DNA of 64,000 bases, taken from assembly GCA_030613025.1 (NCBI GenBank), contig JAUWMT010000005.1, positions 20,584 to 84,583 on the forward strand, written 5' to 3'. The notes under the pieces were generated by a model, which ran no database searches, was not told where the DNA came from, and saw only the letters and a program-made list of their open reading frames with translations. Positions within the stretch are counted from its first letter, which is position 1, and the number at the start of each line of letters is the position of its first letter. Below are positions 1 to 7,706 of the stretch, piece by piece. The stretch is from Candidatus Cloacimonadota bacterium. Lineage in GTDB: Bacteria > Cloacimonadota > Cloacimonadia > JGIOTU-2. The translations under genes and the position numbers were made by a program.

Positions 1-2
1 TC

Positions 3-2975
3 ACTGCCGAGATCAGCAATATCTACAAAAAAAACGGAAAAGTTCGCAAGGTTCATAATGTGCTTTTTGCACCTGATTTCGAAACTGTTGAGAAGATTCA
101 AAACAAGCTCTCGCAAATAGGAAATATCACTTCAGACGGCAGACCGATCCTCGGTTTGGATTCACGCGATCTATTCGAAATAGTGCTTGAAAGCTCAAAT
201 GATGCTTTCCTTGTTCCTGCACATATCTGGACGCCGTGGTTTTCTGCACTTGGTTCAAAATCCGGTTTTGATACTATCGAAGAATGCTATGACGATCTTT
301 CTGAACACATTTTCGCAGTTGAAACAGGGCTTTCCTCCGACCCTCCGATGAATTGGGTCTGTTCATTCCTGGATAAATATACACTCATTTCAAACTCTGA
401 TGCACACTCACCATCGAAGCTTGGTAGAGAAGCAAATTTTTTTGATACAGAGCTCAGTTACCATACAATTCGTGATGCAATGAAATCCGGTAATGATAAG
501 CAATTTTTAGGAACTATAGAATTCTTTCCCCAGGAAGGGAAATATCATTTTGACGGTCACAGGAAGTGCGGAATTTGCTGGGATCCGCTCCAAACGATCA
601 AGCATAAAGGCATCTGCCCTGTGTGCGGGAAAAAGGTCACTGTCGGCGTGATCAACCGCGTTGCCCAGCTTGCAGACAGAGCCGATCCAAAAGCGAGACC
701 GCACAGGCATAATTTTCATTCTCTTATCACATTGGATGAAATTCTCTCAGAAATTCTGGGTGTAGGCAAAAATTCTAAAAAAGTTGCCCAAGCTTATGAA
801 GCATTGCTGCAGAAATTTACATCCGAGTTTGATATTCTCTTACATACTCCACTTGATGACCTGCAAATAAAAACCAATGAGATCCTTACCGAAGCCATCA
901 GAAGAATGCGTAACGGACAGGTGCATATCGAAGAGGGATTTGATGGCGAATATGGAAGAATAAGAGTTTTCACAAAGGACGAAATAAAGGATCTGCAAAA
1001 CCAGGAAGCTCTTTTTTCAGATTTTACTGAAGAGATTAAAGCGCCTCCTACAAAACCACTCATCAACTTTGATATCGCATCATTTCAGAAACTTTATACA
1101 AAAGAGGAAGAGCCCAAACTTTTTATCGAAAAAGTTGAAAAAAAAGTAATAGAACAAACTCCCTCTGACTTTCTTGAGGAACTCAACGAAGATCAAAAGC
1201 TTGCAGTACAGCACTATCCGGGACCGCTGCTCATTTTGGCTGGACCGGGAACAGGCAAAACAAGAACACTTACTGCACGCATTGCTTATCTCATCAAACA
1301 GCGCGGTATCAAACCGACAAATATTCTTGCGGTGACCTTTACCAATAAAGCTGCTGAGGAGATGAAAGATCGGCTCGATAAAATATTGGACACCACCTCA
1401 AAAGAGGAACTACATATCTCTACTTTTCACTCTTATGGATACTCGATACTCAAAGAGCATGCATCATATTTCAATCGGGATTCGCAATTCAGCATTCTTG
1501 ATGAAACAGAAAAGCATCGTTTTCTGATCGAAAAAGTGGGATGTGATAAGAAAAAAGTAAAAACCCTTTCTGAGGAAATATCGCATATCAAGCAGCAGGC
1601 AATATCACGATCAAAGATCAGAAAAAAAGCAACTAAGGAACTCTTTGCAAAATACGAAAAAGCTCTGCGGCAATTCAATCTTTTTGATATAGAAGACCTG
1701 ATCTATAAACCGATCATATTTTTAAAGAGCGAGCAGAAAATCCAGAAAAAATATCAGAAAAAAATACAGTTTATTCTCATCGATGAATTTCAGGACATCA
1801 ATGCAGCGCAGTACCAGCTCATCAAACTTATTAAGCCGGAAAAGCAGGCAAATATCACTGCGATAGGTGACCCGAACCAGGCAATTTACGGCTTTCGCGG
1901 AGCCGATGTCGGTTTTATTAAGAAATTCCAGAAAGACTATTCTCAGACTACTATCATTTCCTTGAAGCATAGTTACCGCTGCACCAATACAATTTTGAGA
2001 GCTTCCCACCAGGTTATTGAGGAGCAGGAAATACTCTCCGGTTTGCAGGAAGGTGTGAAGATCAATATTTCCTCTCATGCCACAGATAAAAGCGAAGCAG
2101 AATTTATAGCTCGTGAGATCGAGAAACTCATCGGCGGTGTACGATTTTTCTCGATGGACAGTTCTATCACCGATGGAAGCGAGGGCTCGAAAGTAGCAAG
2201 TCTTTCCGAAGTTGCAATCCTTTGTCGGCTGAAGGCACAAATGCCTGTGCTGGAAAAGGCGCTCAATGACCATTCGATCCCCTATCAGAAAGTAACAGAA
2301 AATTCATTTTTCTTTGAAGAGCCCGTAAAATCAGTGCTCGATGTGCTGCGTCTTGCACTCAACCCGAGAAATATGTTTCTCATAGATGAACTTATCAAAC
2401 GGAATATTTTGACCATCCCCGACCTGAACGAGCTTAAAACCTGTCTCATAGAAAAGAACGTGCAGCAAGCACTTGAAATGATAGTTCAAAAATTTTTCAA
2501 AGGAAAGATATCCCAGCTCGATGAATCTATGAAGAAATTGATGAATTGTGCCGAGAACTTTGATGATGATTTTGATGCATTTCTGAAGTTCGCAATTCTT
2601 GGTGCCGGCATTGACACAAACGACTTCACTTTGGAACGGGTGAATCTGCTCACACTCCATTCTGCAAAAGGTCTGGAATTTGACTGTGTATTCATCGCAG
2701 GTTGTGAAGAGGGCATACTTCCCTACTCATTGTTCGAAGATAAAAAATGCGACATCGATGAAGAGCGCAGATTATTCTATGTTGGTATGACCCGTGCAAG
2801 GAACCTGCTGTATCTGACAGGTTCACAAAGTCGCTTCATTTATGGAAAAACTTGTAATTTTCCCCAATCTTCTTACATTAAAGCGATCGAGCAGGAACTT
2901 CTTGAGGAGAAAAAAATAGAATATAAGAAAAAGAAGAAACCTTCACACCCACAATCACAGCAAGAGCTATTCTAA
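3..2975 (+). CDS. PHP/endonuclease Q-like domain fused to UvrD-family helicase (5' end outside window)
   Basis: Predicted DNA repair enzyme joining a PHP-type nuclease module to a superfamily 1 (UvrD/Rep/PcrA) helicase. The frame is open to the left edge (codons from base 3 read TAEISNIYKK), so the track's GTG at 60 is internal and the true start lies upstream. In track numbering, residues 1-270 resemble the EndoQ/TIGR00375 family: a NSDAHSPSKLG metal-site motif and a CGIC...CPVC zinc knuckle. After a linker come the helicase motifs: Walker A GPGTGKT (about 395), DEFQD (about 573), GDPNQAIYGFRG (about 602), HSAKGLEFD (about 867) and FYVGMTRAR (about 906), then a Lys-rich tail. EndoQ cleaves beside deaminated bases; coupling to unwinding is inferred from the fusion. 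The next gene starts 1 nt after the stop. Confidence 0.9.
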   Translation, partial: TAEISNIYKKNGKVRKVHNVLFAPDFETVEKIQNKLSQIGNITSDGRPILGLDSRDLFEIVLESSNDAFLVPAHIWTPWFSALGSKSGFDTIEECYDDLSEHIFAVETGLSSDPPMNWVCSFLDKYTLISNSDAHSPSKLGREANFFDTELSYHTIRDAMKSGNDKQFLGTIEFFPQEGKYHFDGHRKCGICWDPLQTIKHKGICPVCGKKVTVGVINRVAQLADRADPKARPHRHNFHSLITLDEILSEILGVGKNSKKVAQAYEALLQKFTSEFDILLHTPLDDLQIKTNEILTEAIRRMRNGQVHIEEGFDGEYGRIRVFTKDEIKDLQNQEALFSDFTEEIKAPPTKPLINFDIASFQKLYTKEEEPKLFIEKVEKKVIEQTPSDFLEELNEDQKLAVQHYPGPLLILAGPGTGKTRTLTARIAYLIKQRGIKPTNILAVTFTNKAAEEMKDRLDKILDTTSKEELHISTFHSYGYSILKEHASYFNRDSQFSILDETEKHRFLIEKVGCDKKKVKTLSEEISHIKQQAISRSKIRKKATKELFAKYEKALRQFNLFDIEDLIYKPIIFLKSEQKIQKKYQKKIQFILIDEFQDINAAQYQLIKLIKPEKQANITAIGDPNQAIYGFRGADVGFIKKFQKDYSQTTIISLKHSYRCTNTILRASHQVIEEQEILSGLQEGVKINISSHATDKSEAEFIAREIEKLIGGVRFFSMDSSITDGSEGSKVASLSEVAILCRLKAQMPVLEKALNDHSIPYQKVTENSFFFEEPVKSVLDVLRLALNPRNMFLIDELIKRNILTIPDLNELKTCLIEKNVQQALEMIVQKFFKGKISQLDESMKKLMNCAENFDDDFDAFLKFAILGAGIDTNDFTLERVNLLTLHSAKGLEFDCVFIAGCEEGILPYSLFEDKKCDIDEERRLFYVGMTRARNLLYLTGSQSRFIYGKTCNFPQSSYIKAIEQELLEEKKIEYKKKKKPSHPQSQQELF

Positions 2976-2976
2976 T

Positions 2977-3201
2977 ATGGCAGATTCATCACGCATTATT
3001 ATCATAAAATGCGATAAATGCAAAAGCAAAATTTTCAAATATGAAAAAGTGGGAAGAGGACATATTTTACGCTGCTACAAGAAAAATATTTTGGAAGATC
3101 ATGCAGTATATGAGAACAAAAAAGTACTATGCTCATGCGGAAACAAAATAGGAGTTGACAAAGGAAAGTTCATTATGATGAATGTTGTTCATAATGTATG
3201 A
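2977..3201 (+). CDS. Small zinc-ribbon protein of unknown function
   Basis: A 74-residue basic protein with Cys pairs KCDKCK near residue 12 and LCSCGNK near residue 52, plus RCYKK between them. This resembles a small zinc ribbon of the Com-like type, which usually binds nucleic acid; no specific family is certain. It starts 1 nt after the helicase stop, so the two are probably co-translated. The last 54 bases, coding IGVDKGKFIMMNVVHNV and the stop, recur almost exactly at 6234-6287, three kilobases downstream, so this gene's 3' end has been duplicated. Confidence 0.6.
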   Translation: MADSSRIIIIKCDKCKSKIFKYEKVGRGHILRCYKKNILEDHAVYENKKVLCSCGNKIGVDKGKFIMMNVVHNV

Positions 3202-3218
3202 ATGAGAAGGAACAAACA

Positions 3219-4457
3219 ATGATAAAAACATGTATTATCATAACAATTCTACTCACTGTATTTCTTCCGGAAATCTTTGCAGACGACAACTACGTCACTT
3301 ACACGGAGACCTTCCCGTGGATAGGACCAGAGGGAGGAGATCCTGAATTTGTCTTTGCAGAATTCATTGAAAACCAAAGCTTGTGTTACGTTTCCCAGAA
3401 ATTTACATCAGGATTAAAAGAATTTTATGAACCGATTATATATTTCTATTCTGGAGAATATCAATTCAATTGTGAGAGAATTTACAATAACGAAGAATAC
3501 AAAATAAAATTATTCAAAAATAGACTAAGTAAAAAAGAAAAACCACGACCATACATCCCAAATCCAAATCCTCAAACAATCATCGTCGACATAAATGGCA
3601 CAGGAAATTATACAACCATACAGGAAGGTATCGATAATGCATCAGATGGAGATATTGTTCTTGTTTATCCCGGAACTTATTATGAGAACATAGATTATAT
3701 CGGGAAGAACATCACTGTTGCAAGTAAGTATTACACGACAGGAGATGAAGCATACATTGACAGCACAATAATAGATGGTAATAATAATGGAAGCTGTGTT
3801 ATCAATAAAGATGGAGGTATAGAAGCAGGTATACAAGGTTTTACAATCCAATACGGAAGTGGATATGATGCTTATTATAAATATGGTGGTGGGATATTTA
3901 TAGGTTATGGTGATGATATTATAAATACGTTTAACATTTTAAATTGTAAGATTGAAAATAATTATGCAGATATAGGAGGGGGAATATATGTTAACGATTG
4001 TTTGGAACTACATTTGATGGGGACAAGAATTATTAACAATTATGCAAGAACTTCTGGAGGGGGTATATCAAAAGGAAGTGATGATGTAGATATAAATTTT
4101 TCAGAACAAGACCGCTGTGATATTTATATGAACTACTCTCCAATGGGGAGTGATATATATAACCATGGGGGAGATATGACAGTTTTTGTTGATACATTTA
4201 CCGTGCAGGAACCTGATAAATTTTACGTGTATTCACGTAATGACAGCGTCACAATGAATATACTTAATTACAAGATAGAGCCAATCAACCAGGATGTTTA
4301 TGTGTCACCTGACGGAAATAACAACAATAGCGGACTAAGCTTGAATGAAGCATATCAGAATATCTATCATGCTTTGATTATGGTAAAATCAGACAGCACA
4401 CATCCAAATACGATCCATGTTGATGAAGGATTTTACTCACCATCTTACTACAGGTGA
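3219..4457 (+). CDS. Secreted parallel beta-helix protein, N-terminal part (frameshifted)
   Basis: First half of a secreted protein split by a frameshift. The track starts at 3198, but ATG 3219 is better: a GAGAAGG Shine-Dalgarno at 3204-3210 precedes it, and it begins directly with the signal peptide IKTCIIITILLTVFLPEIFA. After a unique N-terminal part, IQEGIDNASDGDIVLVYPGTYYENI begins a right-handed beta-helix region (DUF1565/NosD-like) rich in Asn and Gly. The end, YVSPDGNNNNSGLS...VDEGFYSPS, is the usual start of a second helix whose continuation is in the next frame. An extra T at about 4445 causes the premature TGA at 4455. Probable role: extracellular or surface-attached adhesion or carbohydrate binding. 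Confidence 0.75.
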   Translation: MIKTCIIITILLTVFLPEIFADDNYVTYTETFPWIGPEGGDPEFVFAEFIENQSLCYVSQKFTSGLKEFYEPIIYFYSGEYQFNCERIYNNEEYKIKLFKNRLSKKEKPRPYIPNPNPQTIIVDINGTGNYTTIQEGIDNASDGDIVLVYPGTYYENIDYIGKNITVASKYYTTGDEAYIDSTIIDGNNNGSCVINKDGGIEAGIQGFTIQYGSGYDAYYKYGGGIFIGYGDDIINTFNILNCKIENNYADIGGGIYVNDCLELHLMGTRIINNYARTSGGGISKGSDDVDINFSEQDRCDIYMNYSPMGSDIYNHGGDMTVFVDTFTVQEPDKFYVYSRNDSVTMNILNYKIEPINQDVYVSPDGNNNNSGLSLNEAYQNIYHALIMVKSDSTHPNTIHVDEGFYSPSYYR

Positions 4458-5742
4458 GTTCTTTGCTCTCGGTGGGAAAGAGCACATCTCCATCATTGGA
4501 GCAGGAAAAGAGCTGACGATTCTCGATGCAGAGCAGACAGGTAGATTATATACAATAAAAAATATATCTGAATTTAGGTTAGAAAATATGACTCTTCAGC
4601 ATGGATATGATACTACAGTCGGCGGAATCGGTATTAGTAATAATTCCAATCCTATTTTGAGAAACATTAATCTAATAGATAATAATATTTCCGGTGATTT
4701 AATTACAACACATCTATATTGTGCTGAATATTGCAATCCAGTTTACGAAAATGTAACAATAAGTACTTCTTATCAACAAGTAAATGAAAAAGCAATTACT
4801 TCTGAGTGGTATTCAAATCCAATATTTATTAATTGTTCGGTCGTAGGCAACAAAACAAATCCACAAACAGGACATATAGGAGCGATTGATATTGGTACCT
4901 ATGCGAATCCTGTATTTTTAAACACTTTAATAGCCGATAATTATGGTGACATATGTAGTGGAATATCTAGCATATATAGTGGTGACGAGATATATGCAAT
5001 TAACTGTACAATTGTTGATAACGATAACTGTTCTGAGGGCACAATACGATTAGTATATAATAGCCATATTACACTTATCAACACAATACTCAGGAATGAA
5101 CCTGCAACAGAGATATGGTTCCACCCACAACATGAGCCAAATTCTGCAACAATAGAGTACTGCAATATCGAGGGTGGGATAGATGCAATAAATACAAATA
5201 ATAACGGCACTGTTTACTGGGGAGAAGGTAATATAGACGAAGCCCCGTTATTTGTCGGTGGAGATCCTTACAGTTATAAGTTAACAAAATATTCTCCCTG
5301 CGTAGATAAGGGAACTCCGGATACAACCGGCTTGAATCTACCAGCAACGGACTTAGCGGGCAATCCGAGAATATTTAACGGGAGAATTGACATCGGAGCG
5401 TATGAATGCCAGGACACAATTGGAGTGGATATTCCTGATACAACTTTTATCAATAATCTGTATCTTTTTCAGAATACACCTAATCCTTTTTCTAATGAGA
5501 CAGAAATACTTTTCATAACTGCAGACTACGAACGGGTTGAGGATTATTCACTTTCTATTTACAACACAAAAGGGCAATTGGTAAGAAGTTTCGATGGAAC
5601 AACTCATGAATTCTGGGTGAAAACAAAGATAGTCTGGGATGGCACAGATGAACAGGGCAAGCAGGTCGCACCAGGCACCTATCTCTACAAATTGGAGTAT
5701 AACGGGAATGCAATTGTTAGAAAGATGGTTCTGCTTCGCTGA
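4417..5742 (+). CDS. Secreted beta-helix protein, C-terminal part with FlgD-like sorting domain
   Basis: Continuation of the preceding gene in another frame. Genuine coding resumes near 4447 with TTGEFFALGGKEHISIIGAGKELTILD, so the track's first ten residues (MLMKDFTHHL) are an artefact. Repeated N.T....N.I.D.. rungs of a beta-helix follow, then a choice-of-anchor-type segment (SPCVDKGTPDTTGLNLPATDLAGNPRIFNGRIDIGAYE). The C-terminal 90 residues are a FlgD Ig-like secretion/sorting domain: TPNPFSNETEI...LSIYNTKGQLVRSF...WDGTDEQGKQVAPGTYLYKLEYNG. Such domains mark exported proteins in FCB-group bacteria. With the extra T removed, both pieces form one protein of about 840 residues. Confidence 0.75.
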   Translation: MLMKDFTHHLTTGEFFALGGKEHISIIGAGKELTILDAEQTGRLYTIKNISEFRLENMTLQHGYDTTVGGIGISNNSNPILRNINLIDNNISGDLITTHLYCAEYCNPVYENVTISTSYQQVNEKAITSEWYSNPIFINCSVVGNKTNPQTGHIGAIDIGTYANPVFLNTLIADNYGDICSGISSIYSGDEIYAINCTIVDNDNCSEGTIRLVYNSHITLINTILRNEPATEIWFHPQHEPNSATIEYCNIEGGIDAINTNNNGTVYWGEGNIDEAPLFVGGDPYSYKLTKYSPCVDKGTPDTTGLNLPATDLAGNPRIFNGRIDIGAYECQDTIGVDIPDTTFINNLYLFQNTPNPFSNETEILFITADYERVEDYSLSIYNTKGQLVRSFDGTTHEFWVKTKIVWDGTDEQGKQVAPGTYLYKLEYNGNAIVRKMVLLR

Positions 5743-6233
5743 CGCTTCGCAATGAAAAATGTAAAATGAAAAATGAAAAATGATCCGTCTTCATTGCATG
5801 ACAGCGTGATAAATCCGGCTTCGTTGCACTGCGTGGTTTCAAGTCGTGAGAGAATTAGGAAAATCTCCTCTAAAAAGAGGAGTCCGGCTTTAGCCGGGAG
5901 GTGTGTTAAAATAAGTAACTCCTGTTTCACCACAAACCGACGGATATGGTGTGACAAAAGAGCGTGGGGTGAGAAGGGAATAATAATAATCATCCTCGGT
6001 TTTCATTGTATATTCTGAACACAGTGAAGAATCTATTTACTCAAGCTAAGAGAAATCTAATTGGAATGGAATCCCTTTAGAACGATAGACTCTTCACAAG
6101 CTCAGAGTGACAAATATTATTTTTTTTTTCGTATTTTTAGGTCAATTCCGCTTCTATCAAAATCAGCACTCAGCAGCACGCGGATAAGGCGTGTAATATA
6201 ACAATTAATATTCTACCACCCTTAGGAAATGAG
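5743..6233. repeat. Non-coding stretch built from degenerate interspersed repeats
   Basis: About 490 bases with no credible gene; the 81-aa and 102-aa ORFs here are shadows. It holds an AT-rich tandem word (gaaaaatgtaaaatgaaaaatg, 5751-5776; similar to 13060-13110 on the other strand), then two adjacent hairpins, TCCTCTaaaaAGAGGA at 5868-5883 and TCCGGCTttAGCCGGGA at 5883-5900. Near 6030-6115 lie segments such as actcttcacaagctcagagtgac that resemble interspersed intergenic repeats. A T-run lies at about 6119-6130. Probably accumulated together with the insertion of the beta-helix gene. Confidence 0.5.
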
Positions 6234-6287
6234 ATAGGAGTTGACAAAGGAAAGTTCATTAAGATGAATGTAGTACATAATGTATGA
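6234..6287 (+). pseudogene. Duplicated 3' end of the zinc-ribbon gene
   Basis: Fifty-four bases matching 3148-3201 with three mismatches, including the stop codon. Translated, it gives IGVDKGKFIKMNVVHNV and stop. No start or upstream coding sequence accompanies it. It stands just upstream of yggS, which suggests that the zinc-ribbon gene once adjoined yggS and that the intervening 3.0 kb was inserted with duplication of this end. Confidence 0.75.
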
Positions 6288-6307
6288 AACTATAATGAAA
6301 GGTTTGT

Positions 6308-6979
6308 ATGGGAAAAATAACTGAGAATGTGAAGCGTTTGCTTTACGAAGTGCCGGAAGGAATCGAGGTCGTTGCCGCAGTAAAGGCCAGAACCGCTGAT
6401 GAAATTCTTGAAGCGGTTGAAGCTGGAATATCCAAAATTGGTGAAAATTATGTGCAGGAAGCGCTTGCAGTTTATGAATCTATCGGTAAGAAAGCGCAGT
6501 GGCATTTCATCGGGCATTTGCAGAGCAACAAAGTCGTGCAGGTCGTGCCGATCTTTGACATGATCGAAACTGTTGATTCTGCTAAACTCGCACGTAAGAT
6601 CGATAAATACTCTGAGCTTAATAATAAAATAATGTCCATACTTATTGAAGTAAACAGTGGACGCGAGCCGCAAAAGAACGGCGTGATGCCCGAGGATGTC
6701 GAGCTTATTATAAGAGAAATTTCACCACTTCCTCATGTAAAAATTATGGGACTTATGACCATGGGACCATTCACCGGTGATCCGGAAGATGCTCGTTCCT
6801 ATTTTGTGGAAACACGCAAAATTTTTAATCATATTAAAGATATGAACATTCCGGATGTTACGATGAAATACCTTTCCATGGGCATGAGCAATTCATATAA
6901 AGTTGCAATAGAAGAAGGTGCGAACATCATTCGAGTAGGTACCAAACTATTTGGTGAGAGGGCTTGTAAATATGAGTAA
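6308..6979 (+). CDS. yggS: YggS/PLPBP family pyridoxal phosphate homeostasis protein
   Basis: Single-domain fold type III PLP-binding protein that buffers pyridoxal 5'-phosphate; no enzymatic reaction is known for the family. Length 223 residues is normal. The PLP-binding lysine is in VVAAVKART (Lys26), and the family block KIGENYVQEA...QWHFIGHLQSNKV follows, with VKIMGLMTMGPF and LSMGMSNSYKVAIEEGANIIRVGTKLFG (phosphate-binding loop) near the C terminus. An AAAGG Shine-Dalgarno precedes ATG 6308. Its end overlaps the start of umuD by 8 nt, so the two are co-transcribed. Confidence 0.95.
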   Translation: MGKITENVKRLLYEVPEGIEVVAAVKARTADEILEAVEAGISKIGENYVQEALAVYESIGKKAQWHFIGHLQSNKVVQVVPIFDMIETVDSAKLARKIDKYSELNNKIMSILIEVNSGREPQKNGVMPEDVELIIREISPLPHVKIMGLMTMGPFTGDPEDARSYFVETRKIFNHIKDMNIPDVTMKYLSMGMSNSYKVAIEEGANIIRVGTKLFGERACKYE

Positions 6980-7442
6980 AAAGAATAACGATATACGTAC
7001 TCTGAAAAAAGGTAAAGGAATCGGGCAGATCATGAGTTATGAAGAAGGTATAGAACTCGAACTGCCAATGTATAAATCGGAGATCAAAGCCGGGTTTCCC
7101 TCTCCTGCAAGTGATTATATCGAATCCACACTCGACCTTAATAAATTTCTTATCAAACATCCTGCAGCCACTTTTTTTGTGCGCGTGGAAGGTGATTCCA
7201 TGATCGATGCCGGGATACATTCGGGAGATATTCTCATTGTTGATAGAACAGTTCAAGCCGAGAAGCAGAAGATAGTTATCGCAGCAATTAATGGTGAATT
7301 AACCGTAAAAAGAATATGGTATGATGGAGACAGACTATTTTTACAATCCGGAAATATTAATTTTTCACCAATCGAGATCACACACGATATGGATTTCCAC
7401 ATCTGGGGCGTTGTCACCTATGTAATTCACAAACCTGTATAA
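6972..7442 (+). CDS. umuD: UmuD-like S24 protease, translesion polymerase V subunit
   Basis: Self-cleaving SOS protein that after RecA-stimulated cleavage forms UmuD'2 and joins UmuC as DNA polymerase V. The track start at 6951 is replaced by ATG 6972 (MSKKNNDIRT), giving 156 residues. The Ala-Gly cleavage site is in EIKAGFPSPASDYIE, the catalytic serine in VEGDSMIDAGIHSGDILIVDR, and the catalytic lysine in GELTVKRIW. There is no N-terminal helix-turn-helix, so this is UmuD rather than LexA. It overlaps yggS by 8 nt. Its partner umuC lies 264 nt downstream behind a repeat element. I found no recognisable LexA box upstream. Confidence 0.92.
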   Translation: MSKKNNDIRTLKKGKGIGQIMSYEEGIELELPMYKSEIKAGFPSPASDYIESTLDLNKFLIKHPAATFFVRVEGDSMIDAGIHSGDILIVDRTVQAEKQKIVIAAINGELTVKRIWYDGDRLFLQSGNINFSPIEITHDMDFHIWGVVTYVIHKPV

Positions 7443-7444
7443 AT

Positions 7445-7706
7445 AAGAATAGAACGCAGATTTTCGCTGATGATGCTGATAAACACTGATTAAGAATAAG
7501 AAAAAATGAAGAAAAATAAAATATATCCATCTGTGTTAATCCGTGAAAATCCGTGTGCTATTACATTGAAGAATGGCACACAGATTTACACTGATGAAAC
7601 TGATTCGCGCAGATTAAGAAAAGAATAAAATGAAAAAGAAATTAAATACAAAATATTTAACAGCGAAAATCCGTCTAATCCGTGTTCATCAGTGTCCTAT
7701 TCTTAC
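7445..7706. repeat. Nested inverted-repeat element between umuD and umuC
   Basis: This gap is made of words such as aatccgtgaaaatccgtg and cacactgatgaaactgatt. The outer arms share TAAGAATA and GATTTTCGCTG (7443-7466) with their inverse at 7660-7706 (acagcgaaaatc...tattctta). The inner arms are aaaatccgtgtgctatta (7546-7563) and its imperfect inverse gaatggcacacagattta (7571-7588). The whole could fold as a long imperfect hairpin. The outer right arm ends one base before the umuC ATG at 7707, leaving umuC without a standard Shine-Dalgarno. It looks like an interspersed repeat inserted into a formerly tighter umuDC operon. Confidence 0.6.

Noticed and set aside
1722-2273. 183-aa minus-strand ORF inside the helicase gene
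   Set aside because: Complement of conserved helicase motifs; no independent support.
3198-3218. Track start for the beta-helix protein at 3198
   Set aside because: Overlaps the zinc-ribbon stop and lies before the Shine-Dalgarno; ATG 3219 starts cleanly with the signal peptide.
5773-6018. 81-aa ORF containing SKKRSPALAGRCVKI
   Set aside because: Translation of hairpin repeats; a typical artefact of interspersed intergenic sequence.
6180-6310. SOS (LexA) box upstream of yggS-umuD
   Set aside because: No palindrome resembling known LexA operators could be found by eye; regulation remains open.
7443-7706. CRISPR-like array between umuD and umuC
   Set aside because: Repeat words vary in spacing and orientation and form inverted arms; no regular repeat-spacer pattern. 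No CRISPR array was seen in the window.
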